From NCBI GenBank assembly GCA_040218875.1, contig JAVJQP010000153.1: a stretch of DNA of 64,000 bases, one strand, 5' to 3'. The position numbers were made by a program, and so were the translations under genes. Below, piece after piece: positions 15,541 through 25,690 of the stretch (its first letter is position 1; each line of letters begins with the position of its first letter). The notes beneath the pieces were generated by a model. That model did no database searches, had not been told where the DNA came from, and saw only the letters and a list, made by a program, of their open reading frames with translations. The stretch is from Coleofasciculus sp937127375. Its GTDB lineage: Bacteria > Cyanobacteriota > Cyanobacteriia > Cyanobacteriales > Coleofasciculaceae.

Positions 15541-16000
15541 CGCTTGTAGATCTCCGTGTCCAAGTTGCTACAGCCTTTTTTCCAATCGACAGCGGGCAAA
15601 TCAGGACAAACCCTAAAATTGGGAGTAGGATGGGCGGGGGCTTGGGGAGATGAGGGAGATGAGGGAGATGAGGGAGATGGGGGAGATGGGGAAGCTGGGG
15701 GAGCTGGGGAAGCTGGGGCAGAAAAAATTCGATTTAGAAGTTATAGCAGCTACCTTGGCTGGGAAAGGAGATTCTTTACTATTCCCTGTTCCCTGTTCCC
15801 TGTTCCCTAATCTCACTAATCTCAACCGTTAACTTTCATGAAAGTCCACCTACTTAGCGCTATATCAGAGCAGTATTGGTATGCCGATATGGGGAATCCA
15901 TTCAGGAGGATGTCAAAATAGAACTACTGCACACTGAACCCTGTGGGGTACAGTGTTTTTCGTCCCGTCCCGCTGTCGTCACCTATTGGAAAGAGCGAGT
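15541..16000. repeat. Intergenic low-complexity and heptamer repeats
   Basis: Bases 15640-15722 are GAGGGAGAT/GGGGAAGCT nonamer repeats. Bases 15782-15809 are TTCCCTG heptamer repeats. Open frames through these tracts (for example MREMREMREM) are artefacts of the repeat. The stretch just before 16001 is the leader of the helicase gene. Confidence 0.75.
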
Positions 16001-18655
16001 GTGAACGTTTCGACCCCGAAGATAGACCTTGACCCCAAAAATCTGTTTCCGTTTCCTCTGGATCAATTTCAGCTCCAAGCGATCGCGGCGCTGAATGCGA
16101 ATCGCTCGGTTGTTGTCTGTGCCCCCACAGGTTCTGGAAAAACGTTGATTGGCGAGTATGCTATTTACCGCGCTTTGTCAAGAGGAGGGCGAGTTTTTTA
16201 TACCACTCCCTTGAAAGCCCTCTCCAACCAGAAGCTGCGAGATTTTCGTGCTACGTTTGGTGCGGACAATGTGGGTCTGGTTACGGGGGATGTTTCGATT
16301 AATCGGGACGCGCCAATCTTGGTGATGACCACGGAAATCTTCCGCAATATGCTTTACGGCACACGGATTGGGGAAATTGGTACGTCCCTAGAAGGGGTGG
16401 AAGCGGTGGTCTTGGATGAGTGCCATTATATGAATGACCGACAACGGGGTACGGTTTGGGAGGAGTCGATTATTTATTGTCCTCCAGAAGTTCAGCTTGT
16501 TGCCCTATCCGCTACGGTGGCGAATTCCGATCAACTAACGGACTGGTTAAACTTAGTTCATGGCGCAACCGAGCGAATTTATTCCGACTTTCGACCGGTT
16601 CCCTTACAATTCAGCTTTGCCAACCCGAAGGGCATTTTTCCCCTGCTGGACTCTAGCCAAACAAAGTTAAATCCTCGTCTCAAACCGAAACGCAACAAAG
16701 GGAGAGGACGGGGGGGACGCCCCGAAAGCCCCAGTAATGCCTTTGTGCTGGCGCAACTCCAGCAACGGGATATGTTACCCGCGATTTATTTTATTTTCTC
16801 TCGTCGCGGTTGCGATCGCTCGGTGGAGGAGTTGGGAGAATTGTCTCTGGTGAATGCCAAAGAAGCGGCTGAATTGAAACAGCACATTGATGAATTTTTA
16901 CGTCGGAATCCAGAAGCGGGTCGGGCGGGGCAAGTAGCCCCCCTGTATCGCGGCATTGCTGCCCATCATGCGGGGATTTTACCGGCTTGGAAGGGGTTTG
17001 TCGAAGAACTGTTCCAATTAGGGTTGGTTAAGGTGGTGTTTGCCACTGAAACTCTAGCAGCGGGAATTAATATGCCCGCTCGCACCACCGTGATTTCTAC
17101 CCTCTCGAAACGAACCGATCGCGGACACCGACTGCTGACAGCATCGGAATTTCTGCAAATGGCAGGTCGAGCCGGACGCCGGGGGATGGATGCCACGGGT
17201 TATGTGGTCACAGTACAGACACCGTTTGAAGGAGCAAAGGAAGCGGCGTACCTCGCCACCAGTCAGGCTGACCCCTTAGTCAGCCAGTTTACCCCCAACT
17301 ACGGCATGGTGCTGAATTTACTCCAAACCCACACCCTTCCCGAAGCCAAGGAGTTGGTGGAACGCAGTTTTGCCCAATACCTGGCGACACTGTACCTTAA
17401 ACCCCAGCAACAAGCGATTACGGAGTTAACCACAGAACTGGCAAAATTAGATATTCAACTAGCACCTGTTGACTTAAACGCCCTGGGGCGATACGAAAAA
17501 CTCAAGGAACGGCTCAAAGAAGAACGGCGATTACTCAAAACCCTACAACGGCAAGCCCAAGCCGCACAAGTGGCGGAAATTGCCCAAATTATCCCCGAAG
17601 CGCCCTTGGGTACGCTACTTTCACTCAAGGGCAAGTATATTCCAGTTCCGGAACCGATTCCGGCGATATTAGTCGCGAAGGAAAAAGGGCGGGGACAATC
17701 CCCCTATTTAGTCTGCTTAAGTGCCGATAATCGCTGGTATATCGCCACAACCGCCGATTTGGTTGGGGTGCATGGCTGGTTAGAGATGATTGATTTAAGT
17801 GTGCTCAACCCACCGCCTGAACTCACACTCAAACCCGGTCAAACCAGACGGGGGACACCAGACACGGAAGCGATCGCGGCTCAAATTCCCACTGATATAG
17901 AACCCATGGTTGCACCTGAAGTTGAGGCGCAGCAGCATCGAATGGATGCGGTAAAAGCCCAACTGGAAAACCATCTGGTGCGACAATGGGGGAATCCGTC
18001 TCAACTGATTAAGCGTGATAAACGCCGTTTAGCCTTACAAGAGGAGATCAATGAGCGTCAAACCCTTTACCGGGAAAATCAAGCGATGCACTGGCAAGAA
18101 TTTCTCAACCTGATCGAAATTTTAAGGGTATTTGGTTGTCTGGAAGATGTCAAGCCGACATCATTGGGACAAGCAGCCGCAGCGATTCGCGGAGATAACG
18201 AACTGTGGTTGGGGTTAGCCTTGATGTCTAGTGCGTTTGATCAGTTAGATCCTCACCACTTAGCCGCCTGCGCCTGCGCTTTGGTGACGGAAACCCCGCG
18301 TCCCGATAGCTGGACAAATTATCCCCCCTCAGAACCTGTACTGGAAGCGCTAGATAGTTTAAGACAAACTCGCCGTCAGTTGTTTCAAGTCCAACGTCGC
18401 TATCAGGTGGCGTTACCCATTTGGTTAGAACGAGATTTAATTGGGTTAGTTGAGCAATGGGCATTAGGTGTGGAATGGACAGAGCTTTGTGCGGATACCA
18501 GTTTAGATGAAGGGGATATTGTGCGATTGTTACGCCGCAGTGTCGATTTTCTGTCTCAAATTCCTCATGTGCCATTCCTATCGGATGGCTTAAAACGGAA
18601 TGCTACTCGAGCCATTCAGTTATTGGATCGCTTCCCAGTTAATGAATTGGGTTAG
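16001..18655 (+). CDS. Ski2/Mtr4-like DExH RNA helicase (ISE2-type)
   Basis: An 884-residue DExH helicase of the Ski2-like superfamily. Motif I is APTGSGKT (~residues 41-48), motif II DECHY, motif III LSATV, motif V near ATETLAAGINMPAR and motif VI QMAGRAGRRGMD. The C-terminal 350 residues form the long helical DSHCT-like region found in Mtr4 and in the plant chloroplast helicase ISE2. Such proteins act in RNA processing or decay in cyanobacteria and plastids. I prefer the GTG at 16001, which follows GGAAAGAGCGAG, to the GTG at 15953 in the longer frame. It is probably monocistronic; a tandem repeat tract separates it from the next gene. Confidence 0.9.
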   Translation: MNVSTPKIDLDPKNLFPFPLDQFQLQAIAALNANRSVVVCAPTGSGKTLIGEYAIYRALSRGGRVFYTTPLKALSNQKLRDFRATFGADNVGLVTGDVSINRDAPILVMTTEIFRNMLYGTRIGEIGTSLEGVEAVVLDECHYMNDRQRGTVWEESIIYCPPEVQLVALSATVANSDQLTDWLNLVHGATERIYSDFRPVPLQFSFANPKGIFPLLDSSQTKLNPRLKPKRNKGRGRGGRPESPSNAFVLAQLQQRDMLPAIYFIFSRRGCDRSVEELGELSLVNAKEAAELKQHIDEFLRRNPEAGRAGQVAPLYRGIAAHHAGILPAWKGFVEELFQLGLVKVVFATETLAAGINMPARTTVISTLSKRTDRGHRLLTASEFLQMAGRAGRRGMDATGYVVTVQTPFEGAKEAAYLATSQADPLVSQFTPNYGMVLNLLQTHTLPEAKELVERSFAQYLATLYLKPQQQAITELTTELAKLDIQLAPVDLNALGRYEKLKERLKEERRLLKTLQRQAQAAQVAEIAQIIPEAPLGTLLSLKGKYIPVPEPIPAILVAKEKGRGQSPYLVCLSADNRWYIATTADLVGVHGWLEMIDLSVLNPPPELTLKPGQTRRGTPDTEAIAAQIPTDIEPMVAPEVEAQQHRMDAVKAQLENHLVRQWGNPSQLIKRDKRRLALQEEINERQTLYRENQAMHWQEFLNLIEILRVFGCLEDVKPTSLGQAAAAIRGDNELWLGLALMSSAFDQLDPHHLAACACALVTETPRPDSWTNYPPSEPVLEALDSLRQTRRQLFQVQRRYQVALPIWLERDLIGLVEQWALGVEWTELCADTSLDEGDIVRLLRRSVDFLSQIPHVPFLSDGLKRNATRAIQLLDRFPVNELG

Positions 18656-18770
18656 TAGGGGTTTGGTTGCCAAACCCCTTCCAGGTTATTCAAGGTTGCC
18701 AAACCCCTTCCAGGTTGCTTCCAGGTTCCCAAATCCCTTCCAGGTTCCCAAATCCCTTCCAAGATAGCTT
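18655..18770. repeat. Tandem CCAAACCCCTTCCAGGTT repeats
   Basis: Four to five degenerate copies of a CCAAACCCCTTCCAGGTT-like unit fill the gap between the helicase and the glycosyl hydrolase. The first copy forms a GGGGTTTGG/CCAAACCCC hairpin just after the helicase stop codon. Confidence 0.75.
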
Positions 18771-21443
18771 ATGAACAAATGGGTGATTGGCTTTGCGATC
18801 GCGACCACAATCAATACCCTGCTAGGATTACCCAGGGCGTTCGCTCAAACGGTCAACTTAGGGGTGGTGAAAAGTCCGGATAATCAAGCAAATTGGTCAG
18901 ATATTACCGATCGCTTGCAGTCAACGGGTGTGGATTACTGCGTGGTTGACTTGAGCCAGGTTAATCAACGTTCTGATCTAGGCAATACCCAACTCCTATT
19001 TTTACCGAATATTGAACGCCTAGAACCCGAACACCTGGCGACTCTGCAAGAGTGGATGCGTCAAGGCGGACGGGTCATTGTCAGTGGTTCTGTGGGTATT
19101 TTATCTCAACCTGAGGTGCGGAATCGTTTGCGATCGCTCTTAGGTGCCTACTGGGGATTTGGTTTGACTCAGCCGTCTCGATTGGAACGATTATCGATTT
19201 CTTCCCCAAGCTGGATACCCAATGCGGGATTAGTGGGAGAGGTGCAAGGGGGTGTGGTGATTCCCGCCAGTTTGGATGCTCAAACGGTGGCTGTGTGGAA
19301 TCAACCGGAAAGTCCCCCGGCTGTGGTGACGACGGATCAATCGATTTTTTTCGGCTGGCGCTGGGGAGTGGATGGAGAAGACGCCGCCCAGATGGATGTA
19401 GTTTGGCTGCAAGCTGCACTGAGTCATTATGATATTACGCCGACGCCTGGAAAGATGCCGAATTCATCCCCACCAAATTGTGGTCAACATCAATCCTTGG
19501 CGAGGACTTTTGTACCCGCAATCAAACCGGAGCAAAAACGCCAAGATACCCGCAGCGCAACTAATCCGACTCCTGTTCCCAGCGAAGGCGATCGCTTAGT
19601 GCTTCCCGCCCAAACTCCAGCGAACAATTGGGGTACTCTCACTCCCAATGAAGTGACGGCGATGAGTCGGGAGTTGGAAAACTTAATTGGTCGGGTGGAA
19701 AGTACATTATTAAGGGCTAATGCTCATAACAGTGAGGTTGGCTTGCTCACTCAAGAGAGCGTTGAGTCCTTAGCGGGGATGAGTGCCAAGGAATCGGAAC
19801 ATGGAAATCAACGGCATTCCCATCCAAATCCAAGCACGGTTTCGGCGTTGGCGCAAGCGAGAATCGGCTTAGAAAATTTTCGGGGTGCAGTTGAGCAAGA
19901 GGATTACACGGCGGCGCGACGACAGTGGATTAATGCCCGACGGCTTCTCTGGGATAATTATCCGATGGAGCGTCAACTTGCCCAACCGGAAATTCGGGCA
20001 ATTTGGTTAGATCGGGGGACAATTGTCAAGGCAAAGCGTAAACAGGATTTAGTTCAACTCTTCGATAACCTGGCAAAGGCGGGATTTAATACGGTTTTCT
20101 TTGAAACTGTTAACGCCAGTTATCCGATTTATCCCAGTCAGGTGGCTCCCGAACAAAACCCTCTGGTGCGCGGTTGGGACCCTCTAGACGCCGCCGTGGA
20201 GTTGGCGCATGAACGGGGGATGGAGTTACATGCTTGGGTGTGGATTTTTGCGGCGGCGAATCAGCGTCACAATGCTCTATTAAATCAGCCGTTGGATTAT
20301 CCGGGTCCAGTTTTATCGGCGCATCCAGATTGGGCGATTTTTGATAAGCAAGGACGCTTGTTTGCTCCGAATACGAGAAAGGCATTTTTTGATCCCGCGA
20401 ACCCGGAAGTGCGGGAGTATTTAATGGCGCTGCTGGAGGAAATTGCCAACCGCTATGACGTGGATGGGATTCAACTGGATTATATTCGCTATCCGTTTCA
20501 AGATCCGCGCGTGAATCAAACGTATGGGTATGGGGTGGCGGCGCGTCAGCAATTTAAGGAACGAACCGGGGTTGATCCGATTGAGGTGTATCCTCGCGAT
20601 CGCACCTTATGGCAACAATGGACAGAGTTTCGTATCCGCCAAGTGGACAGCTTTGTCGCATCAGTATCAGCGCGTCTGTTGTCGCAACGTCCAGATTTGA
20701 TTCTATCGGCTGCTGTATTTCCCCTCCCCCCGGCGGAACGTCAGCAACGGTTGCAGCAAAACTGGGAAGAATGGGCGCTTCAGGGGTATATTGATCTGGT
20801 TGTACCGATGACTTATGCCTTGGATACCGAAGGGTTGCACAGTCTTACCCAACCGTTACTCACGGAATCGACACTCAACCAAGCGTTGCTGATTCCAGGG
20901 ATTCGTTTGTTGAATTTACCCGATGTTGTGGCAGTTGACCAAATCCAACTGCTGCGGGATTTACCCACCGGAGGGTATGCTGTGTTTGCGGTTGAGAATC
21001 TTAACCAGAATTTACATCGCATTTTCCAACAGACTCAAGGTCAACCGGAGTCTACCTCAACCGAGCCAATTCCTTACCGTAAGCCATTCCAAGTCGCCAT
21101 GGATCGATTTGTGGCGCTGCAACGGGAGTGGAACTTTTTGGTCACGAATGACCAACTCGCCATTCATCAAGACGCCTTTACTGAATGGGTGGCTGAAACA
21201 GAAAAGCTAAATCAGGCGCTCAATCAACTGGCTATTGAACCCTCACCGCAGCTTATGCAAGCCGCCCAAGCCGCCCTCGCCGCGTTCCGAGCTCAATTCC
21301 CCCAATGGATGCAGCAGCAAGGGATGCGCCACCCTTATCAAGTTCAGGTGTGGGATAATCGGCTGGCAACAATTGAACGGCTATTGAACTATGGTGAACG
21401 AACCACTTTGCCGAAAAATTCGTCAGATGCGATTAAACGTTAA
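18771..21443 (+). CDS. Secreted family-10-like glycosyl hydrolase (GHL10/DUF187)
   Basis: An 890-residue exported protein. Residues 1-25 form a signal peptide ending PRAFAQ. Residues ~25-230 resemble a glutamine-amidotransferase-like fold (MRQGGRVIVSGSVGILSQ). The catalytic GHL10 domain spans ~400-750: IRAIWLDRGTIV, GFNTVFFETVN, ELHAWVWIFAA, YDVDGIQLDYIRYP and VVPMTYALDTEG. The Asp in GIQLDYIRYP is the expected active-site residue. A helical C-terminal extension follows. Known relatives act on cell-wall or sheath polysaccharides; substrate here is unproven. The tandem repeats upstream leave no room for a strong ribosome binding site. Confidence 0.88.
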   Translation: MNKWVIGFAIATTINTLLGLPRAFAQTVNLGVVKSPDNQANWSDITDRLQSTGVDYCVVDLSQVNQRSDLGNTQLLFLPNIERLEPEHLATLQEWMRQGGRVIVSGSVGILSQPEVRNRLRSLLGAYWGFGLTQPSRLERLSISSPSWIPNAGLVGEVQGGVVIPASLDAQTVAVWNQPESPPAVVTTDQSIFFGWRWGVDGEDAAQMDVVWLQAALSHYDITPTPGKMPNSSPPNCGQHQSLARTFVPAIKPEQKRQDTRSATNPTPVPSEGDRLVLPAQTPANNWGTLTPNEVTAMSRELENLIGRVESTLLRANAHNSEVGLLTQESVESLAGMSAKESEHGNQRHSHPNPSTVSALAQARIGLENFRGAVEQEDYTAARRQWINARRLLWDNYPMERQLAQPEIRAIWLDRGTIVKAKRKQDLVQLFDNLAKAGFNTVFFETVNASYPIYPSQVAPEQNPLVRGWDPLDAAVELAHERGMELHAWVWIFAAANQRHNALLNQPLDYPGPVLSAHPDWAIFDKQGRLFAPNTRKAFFDPANPEVREYLMALLEEIANRYDVDGIQLDYIRYPFQDPRVNQTYGYGVAARQQFKERTGVDPIEVYPRDRTLWQQWTEFRIRQVDSFVASVSARLLSQRPDLILSAAVFPLPPAERQQRLQQNWEEWALQGYIDLVVPMTYALDTEGLHSLTQPLLTESTLNQALLIPGIRLLNLPDVVAVDQIQLLRDLPTGGYAVFAVENLNQNLHRIFQQTQGQPESTSTEPIPYRKPFQVAMDRFVALQREWNFLVTNDQLAIHQDAFTEWVAETEKLNQALNQLAIEPSPQLMQAAQAALAAFRAQFPQWMQQQGMRHPYQVQVWDNRLATIERLLNYGERTTLPKNSSDAIKR

Positions 21444-21757
21444 TAACTGAAACTAATTGCCGACATTTGGCTTGAGAGCATGGTAGTTTGTGTAAGGTAA
21501 ACTATTTTGGGCAGCTAAGGCTCTCCCCATGGGTCTAGCAAGAATTAGCATTCAGAATAGTTGTCTACCCTATCAGTCTCAACTGGGGACACAGATTTGA
21601 TTGTTCCCCGACATCAGATCTGGGTAAGATTCCCGATCAAGTCGTTTGCCCAAAGGACATATTAGTTGAGATAACGGTAAGGGGTTAGGAGATACTCCCA
21701 ACAATAGGTTGATGGTTCACGCAGTACTTGCTCGTTTACAGTCGAGTTTTTACCTTG
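21444..21757. other. Intergenic leader of the TpsB gene
   Basis: No gene. About 310 bases between the glycosyl hydrolase and TpsB genes, with no strong hairpin and no recognised regulatory motif. Confidence 0.4.
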
Positions 21758-24448
21758 ATGAAGTGGTATTTACAGCTTAATGTTTTTGTAAGTTTGCTTT
21801 CAGTTCTGACGGGAATTGGCATGGCAACCATGGCGTTTGGTGAAACCCCATCCAAGTTGACTGACTCAACCTCAAAGAGGGTAATGGGTCGCCAAGTCCT
21901 GAGTCTGGAAACGTCCAAGATGGGCAGGGTGAAGGGTCAATCGGTCAAGTCTCCCGCTTCACGCCTGAAACCGACTCCGTCTGCGGCGACTAAGCCTCAG
22001 TCGTTGAATGTTAAACCAACACCGTCTAGATCAACATCCCGAAAGCCCACGAATCTCAAACCCCAAGCGGTCAAACCCCAACCGCTCCAACCTGCCCGTT
22101 TGCCGATCGCAACGCTTCATGATTCTGGTGTACATAGGTCTCCTCGTTTAGAACGCTCAAGTATTGTTTTACATCATATAAATAGGCTAGATAGGCTGCG
22201 GGCGATTCTCTTTGAGCCCATTGGTGTACCTGGAGATATCCTCAATCCTACCCCGCCTGATCCCACTGTCTTTCCAAGGGTCAACGTTTCTCCATTCCGT
22301 CACCGGGGGGCTAATCTTCCGGGTGGGAGGGTAGATGTTGCCTACCCTAATCATCCCGAAACCCCTGTGATTAAGCAGGTTCCTGGTCATTGGGACAACC
22401 ATCAACTGTCTAGTCTTTCTCTGGATAATTCTCTCAATGCCAATTCCTCAGAGGTAGAGTCAAAACCTGGGGATGGAGAGAAGGCGAGGATACAGGTTTT
22501 GGATACGAGTAACTTAGAGAGTCACTCTTCACGTCATTCTGAATCAACGCCAGATGACCGCCCGGTTCGGGGAACTCAAATTCATCCCACTCGCTTAACA
22601 GCGGAAAATCGACAGGCGGCAAGTTTAGCACCATCTCAGATTCACCCGGCGCGTCTCCAACCGGAAAATCGGCAAGCCGCGAGTCTGCTGGGTTCCCCCA
22701 TTCAGTCTGTAATCGGGCAGGTGGAACGATTGCCAGCAACTCCACCAGAAACGGTTAACCCTCGGCAACGCCCACAACACTCATCCATTACAGTAGAGGA
22801 ACCTCACTCCACTCCCAGGATTAACGTCGTTGAGCAACCTTTATCCTCCCCGAACCGGAATCAGTCGCCAATCGTTGCCAGTAGCCATGACATTCGTTTG
22901 ATTTCGGCGAACACCAAACAGAATGATGACGCCTCGCCGGAAGAGAGGCAGATTCAAGTCCAAGAGATTAATGTCACCGGGAGTACGATTTTTGGCGAGG
23001 CTGAATTTAACCCGATTATTGAACCAGTGGAAGGAAATACCGTCACTCTCGAAGAACTTAGAAGTGTAGCGGATACGATTTCTCAACTGTATCTAGAACA
23101 AGGCTACATTACCTCTAGGGCGGTTCTGGTCGAAGAAACCCTGGATACAGGTGTGGTGGAAATTCGGGTGATTGAAGGGAGTCTGGAAGCCATCCAGGTG
23201 GAAGGAAGCAGACGGCTGAATCCCAGTTACGTGCGATCGCGTATTCGATTGGGGGCAGATACACCCCTGAATACAGGTGCGTTAGAAGACCAATTGCGCT
23301 TGTTACGAGTTAATCCGTTATTTGAAAATGTGGAAGCCTCGTTGAGGGCGGGAACTGGACTAGGACAAAGTATTCTGGTGGTGCGGATATCGGAAGCCGA
23401 TCCCTTTGAAGGAAGTGTCGGTATTGATAACTATTCCCCTCCCAGTGTGGGGGCTGAACGTTTCACGACGAATGCTCGTTATCTCAATCTAACCGGGATT
23501 GGGGATGAAATTTCGGCACAATACAACCGGACAACGGCTGGGGGTGCCCATACCTGGGATTTTAATTATCGTGCGCCAATCAATGCGATGAATGGTACGG
23601 TGCAACTGCGAGCCTCGTTTAATGAAAATGAAGTCATTCAAGAAGATTTGCAGGAACTCGATATCCAAGGAGAATCCGAACTCTATGAAATTAATTATCG
23701 CCAACCCTTAATCCGCACACCACGTCGAGAATTGGCTTTATCCTTAGGATTTACCCATCAAGACGGTCAGACTTTTACCTTTGCTGGACCAACACCGTTT
23801 GGGTTTGGACCCGATGAAGATGGAGTTAGTCGCACCAGTGTATTTAAGTTTGGGCAAGAATACACCCTACGTCAAACCTCTGGGGCGTGGGCATTCCGTT
23901 CCCTATTTAGTTTTGGGACAGGCTTGTTTGATGCTACAGAAAACTCGGATGTTGATGAGGATTTTCCCGATGGTCAATTTGTCAGTTGGTTGGCTCAAAT
24001 CCAACGGGTACAAATTATCAATCCGGATAACTTTTTAATTATTCAAGCGGATCTCCAGTTAGGCTTTGATAGTTTATTACCAGCCCAACAATTTGTCATT
24101 GGTGGCGGTCAATCGGTACGAGGATATCGGCAAAATGTCCGGGCGGGAGACAATGGATTTCGTATTTCGGTAGAAGATCGGATTACCTTAGAACGGGATG
24201 AATCGGGTATTGCGACTTTTGTTTTAGCGCCGTTTTTCGATGTCGGTTATGTTTGGAATCGAGGCACAAATCCGAATGAATTAGTAGACCAGACCTTTAT
24301 TGCTGGGTTGGGTTTAGGGATATTATGGGAACCCTTACCCAATTTAAACCTGCGGCTGGATTATGGGTTACCTTTGGTTGATTTAGATGATCGCGGAGAA
24401 AATGCTCAGGATGATGGATTTTATTTTAGTGTGAATTACAATTTCTAG
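21758..24448 (+). CDS. TpsB-type outer-membrane transporter (ShlB/FhaC/HecB family)
   Basis: An 896-residue two-partner secretion transporter. Residues 1-30 resemble a signal peptide (FVSLLSVLTGIGMATMAFG). Residues ~30-400 are an unusually long Pro/Ser-rich linker with a near-duplicate (IHPTRLTAENRQAASLAPS then IHPARLQPENRQAASLLGS). A POTRA_2 domain follows at ~405-480 (QIQVQEINVTGSTIFGEAEF), then a second POTRA and the 16-strand barrel, with the conserved FVIGGGQSVRGYRQN loop. The last residue is Phe after NYN, as usual for outer-membrane barrels. It would export proteins such as the TpsA at 54515. The ATG at 21758 is preferred to the TTG at 21728. It is 12 bases from the next gene. Confidence 0.9.
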   Translation: MKWYLQLNVFVSLLSVLTGIGMATMAFGETPSKLTDSTSKRVMGRQVLSLETSKMGRVKGQSVKSPASRLKPTPSAATKPQSLNVKPTPSRSTSRKPTNLKPQAVKPQPLQPARLPIATLHDSGVHRSPRLERSSIVLHHINRLDRLRAILFEPIGVPGDILNPTPPDPTVFPRVNVSPFRHRGANLPGGRVDVAYPNHPETPVIKQVPGHWDNHQLSSLSLDNSLNANSSEVESKPGDGEKARIQVLDTSNLESHSSRHSESTPDDRPVRGTQIHPTRLTAENRQAASLAPSQIHPARLQPENRQAASLLGSPIQSVIGQVERLPATPPETVNPRQRPQHSSITVEEPHSTPRINVVEQPLSSPNRNQSPIVASSHDIRLISANTKQNDDASPEERQIQVQEINVTGSTIFGEAEFNPIIEPVEGNTVTLEELRSVADTISQLYLEQGYITSRAVLVEETLDTGVVEIRVIEGSLEAIQVEGSRRLNPSYVRSRIRLGADTPLNTGALEDQLRLLRVNPLFENVEASLRAGTGLGQSILVVRISEADPFEGSVGIDNYSPPSVGAERFTTNARYLNLTGIGDEISAQYNRTTAGGAHTWDFNYRAPINAMNGTVQLRASFNENEVIQEDLQELDIQGESELYEINYRQPLIRTPRRELALSLGFTHQDGQTFTFAGPTPFGFGPDEDGVSRTSVFKFGQEYTLRQTSGAWAFRSLFSFGTGLFDATENSDVDEDFPDGQFVSWLAQIQRVQIINPDNFLIIQADLQLGFDSLLPAQQFVIGGGQSVRGYRQNVRAGDNGFRISVEDRITLERDESGIATFVLAPFFDVGYVWNRGTNPNELVDQTFIAGLGLGILWEPLPNLNLRLDYGLPLVDLDDRGENAQDDGFYFSVNYNF

Positions 24449-24460
24449 GGTAAGTTCATT

Positions 24461-25087
24461 ATGCCTAAAGCTCCTATCATTGAACCCGGAAAGTCCTACA
24501 CTTTCCGTAATTATTTCGAGATGACCTATGAGCCAGATGATATCTTAGCTGAATTTGGCTTTTCTCTCCAACGCATCAGTCTTGACTTACCCCTGTCTAA
24601 TACGAACTTCGACCAATTAACTGAACTTAAGAATAGCATTCAGCGCCGCTTACCCTATGTTAGCCTTACCAGTGAAGCCGCTCGTCGAGAAATCCTGATT
24701 GCGCCCGTTGTTTTAGCGCTCATCGACTACACCCAAGCTCAACTCAGAATTGAGTATTCGATTAACGTCTCCGATCAACTCAAAGGCTCTCTCGACTACT
24801 ACCTCCATACTCAGTATCATCTTCTAGTCATTGAAGCCAAAAATGCTGACCTCGCCAGAGGGTTTACTCAACTGGCTGTTGAACTCATCGCCCTTGATCA
24901 ATGGACAACTTCAGACGAACCATTACTTTATGGTGCTGTCTCAACCGGAGATGTCTGGCAATTTGGGGTACTGAATCGTGAGCAAAAAAAAGTTCAACAA
25001 GACATCAACCTTTATCGGTTACCTGCTGATCTTAATGACATATTTAGTCATCTCGTTGCTATCTTAAATGCCCCATTCCCTACTTGA
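24461..25087 (+). CDS. PD-(D/E)XK nuclease-like protein
   Basis: A 208-residue protein whose core resembles a PD-(D/E)XK nuclease fold: an alpha-helical N-terminal part, then KGSLDYYLHTQYHLLVIEAK, giving Asp, then Glu-x-Lys on the next strand, then a helix GFTQLAVELIALDQ. Most restriction-endonuclease-like families place their catalytic D...ExK this way. It follows the TpsB gene by 12 bases and may be co-transcribed with it, although a nuclease beside an outer-membrane transporter makes no clear functional sense. The host role (defence, DNA repair or none) is not predictable. It has no signal peptide. Confidence 0.65.
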   Translation: MPKAPIIEPGKSYTFRNYFEMTYEPDDILAEFGFSLQRISLDLPLSNTNFDQLTELKNSIQRRLPYVSLTSEAARREILIAPVVLALIDYTQAQLRIEYSINVSDQLKGSLDYYLHTQYHLLVIEAKNADLARGFTQLAVELIALDQWTTSDEPLLYGAVSTGDVWQFGVLNREQKKVQQDINLYRLPADLNDIFSHLVAILNAPFPT

Positions 25088-25132
25088 GGGTGTAATACGT
25101 AATGATTACGAACATTCTCACCATGAGATTAC

Positions 25133-25579
25133 TCAAGATTCGTCAGTTTCATCAACAACAAACCAATCTTCATCCAGGGCTTGTTCTAAGGAAATATGAG
25201 CATCCTTTGGCAGTGAAAACAGCTTAGAAACCGACTTAATCGCCACAGGATATGCTTTTGCATACATCGCTTCTAGTTCAGGTTTTAAGCTGGGACTGTC
25301 TTCTAAACGCTGTTGAATTTGAGCGCGAAAATTGACAATTTCAGCAGCCCAATGATTTGCCGAATACTCTTTCTCGGCTTCCCAATACGATAATTTAAGC
25401 AGATGTTCTAATAAACGGGTTAAAAGACTTAATACAGCTCGTCTCTCACTTTTACCCATACTTTCTAATTCTTCTATCAAATTATTCCAATCAACCTGAT
25501 TAAAATTACGTTCTCGTAATTGGTTGATCGTTTCTTGAATCCATTGATAATAGTCTGTTTTATATCGCGTTTTTGACAT
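25133..25579 (-). CDS. DUF29 family protein (copy 1)
   Basis: A 148-residue protein of the DUF29 family, abundant in multiple copies in cyanobacteria and of unknown function. The pattern is typical: DYYQWIQETINQLRERNFNQ, VDWNNLIEELESMGKSERRA, a LLEHLLKLSYW helix, and the C-terminal ISLEQALDEDWF. The ATG at 25579 is preceded by AGGAG. It is convergent with the PD-(D/E)XK-like gene, with 45 bases between their stops. A second DUF29 gene lies at 32663-33097. Confidence 0.9.
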   Translation of the reverse strand: MSKTRYKTDYYQWIQETINQLRERNFNQVDWNNLIEELESMGKSERRAVLSLLTRLLEHLLKLSYWEAEKEYSANHWAAEIVNFRAQIQQRLEDSPSLKPELEAMYAKAYPVAIKSVSKLFSLPKDAHISLEQALDEDWFVVDETDES

Positions 25580-25690
25580 AGTATGCTTCTCCTATCAGTT
25601 TATCTAGGGTCTGCTGAATATAGCAGTAGACATATCGATTAGGACTTTCCGAACTGTTTTAGAGACGTTCCGCCAGAACTTATGCCGGAG

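Noticed and set aside
15556..15832. Frames rich in GDEGDE, MREMRE or SLISLI
   Set aside because: Translations of the GAGGGAGAT nonamer tract in three frames; repeat artefacts.
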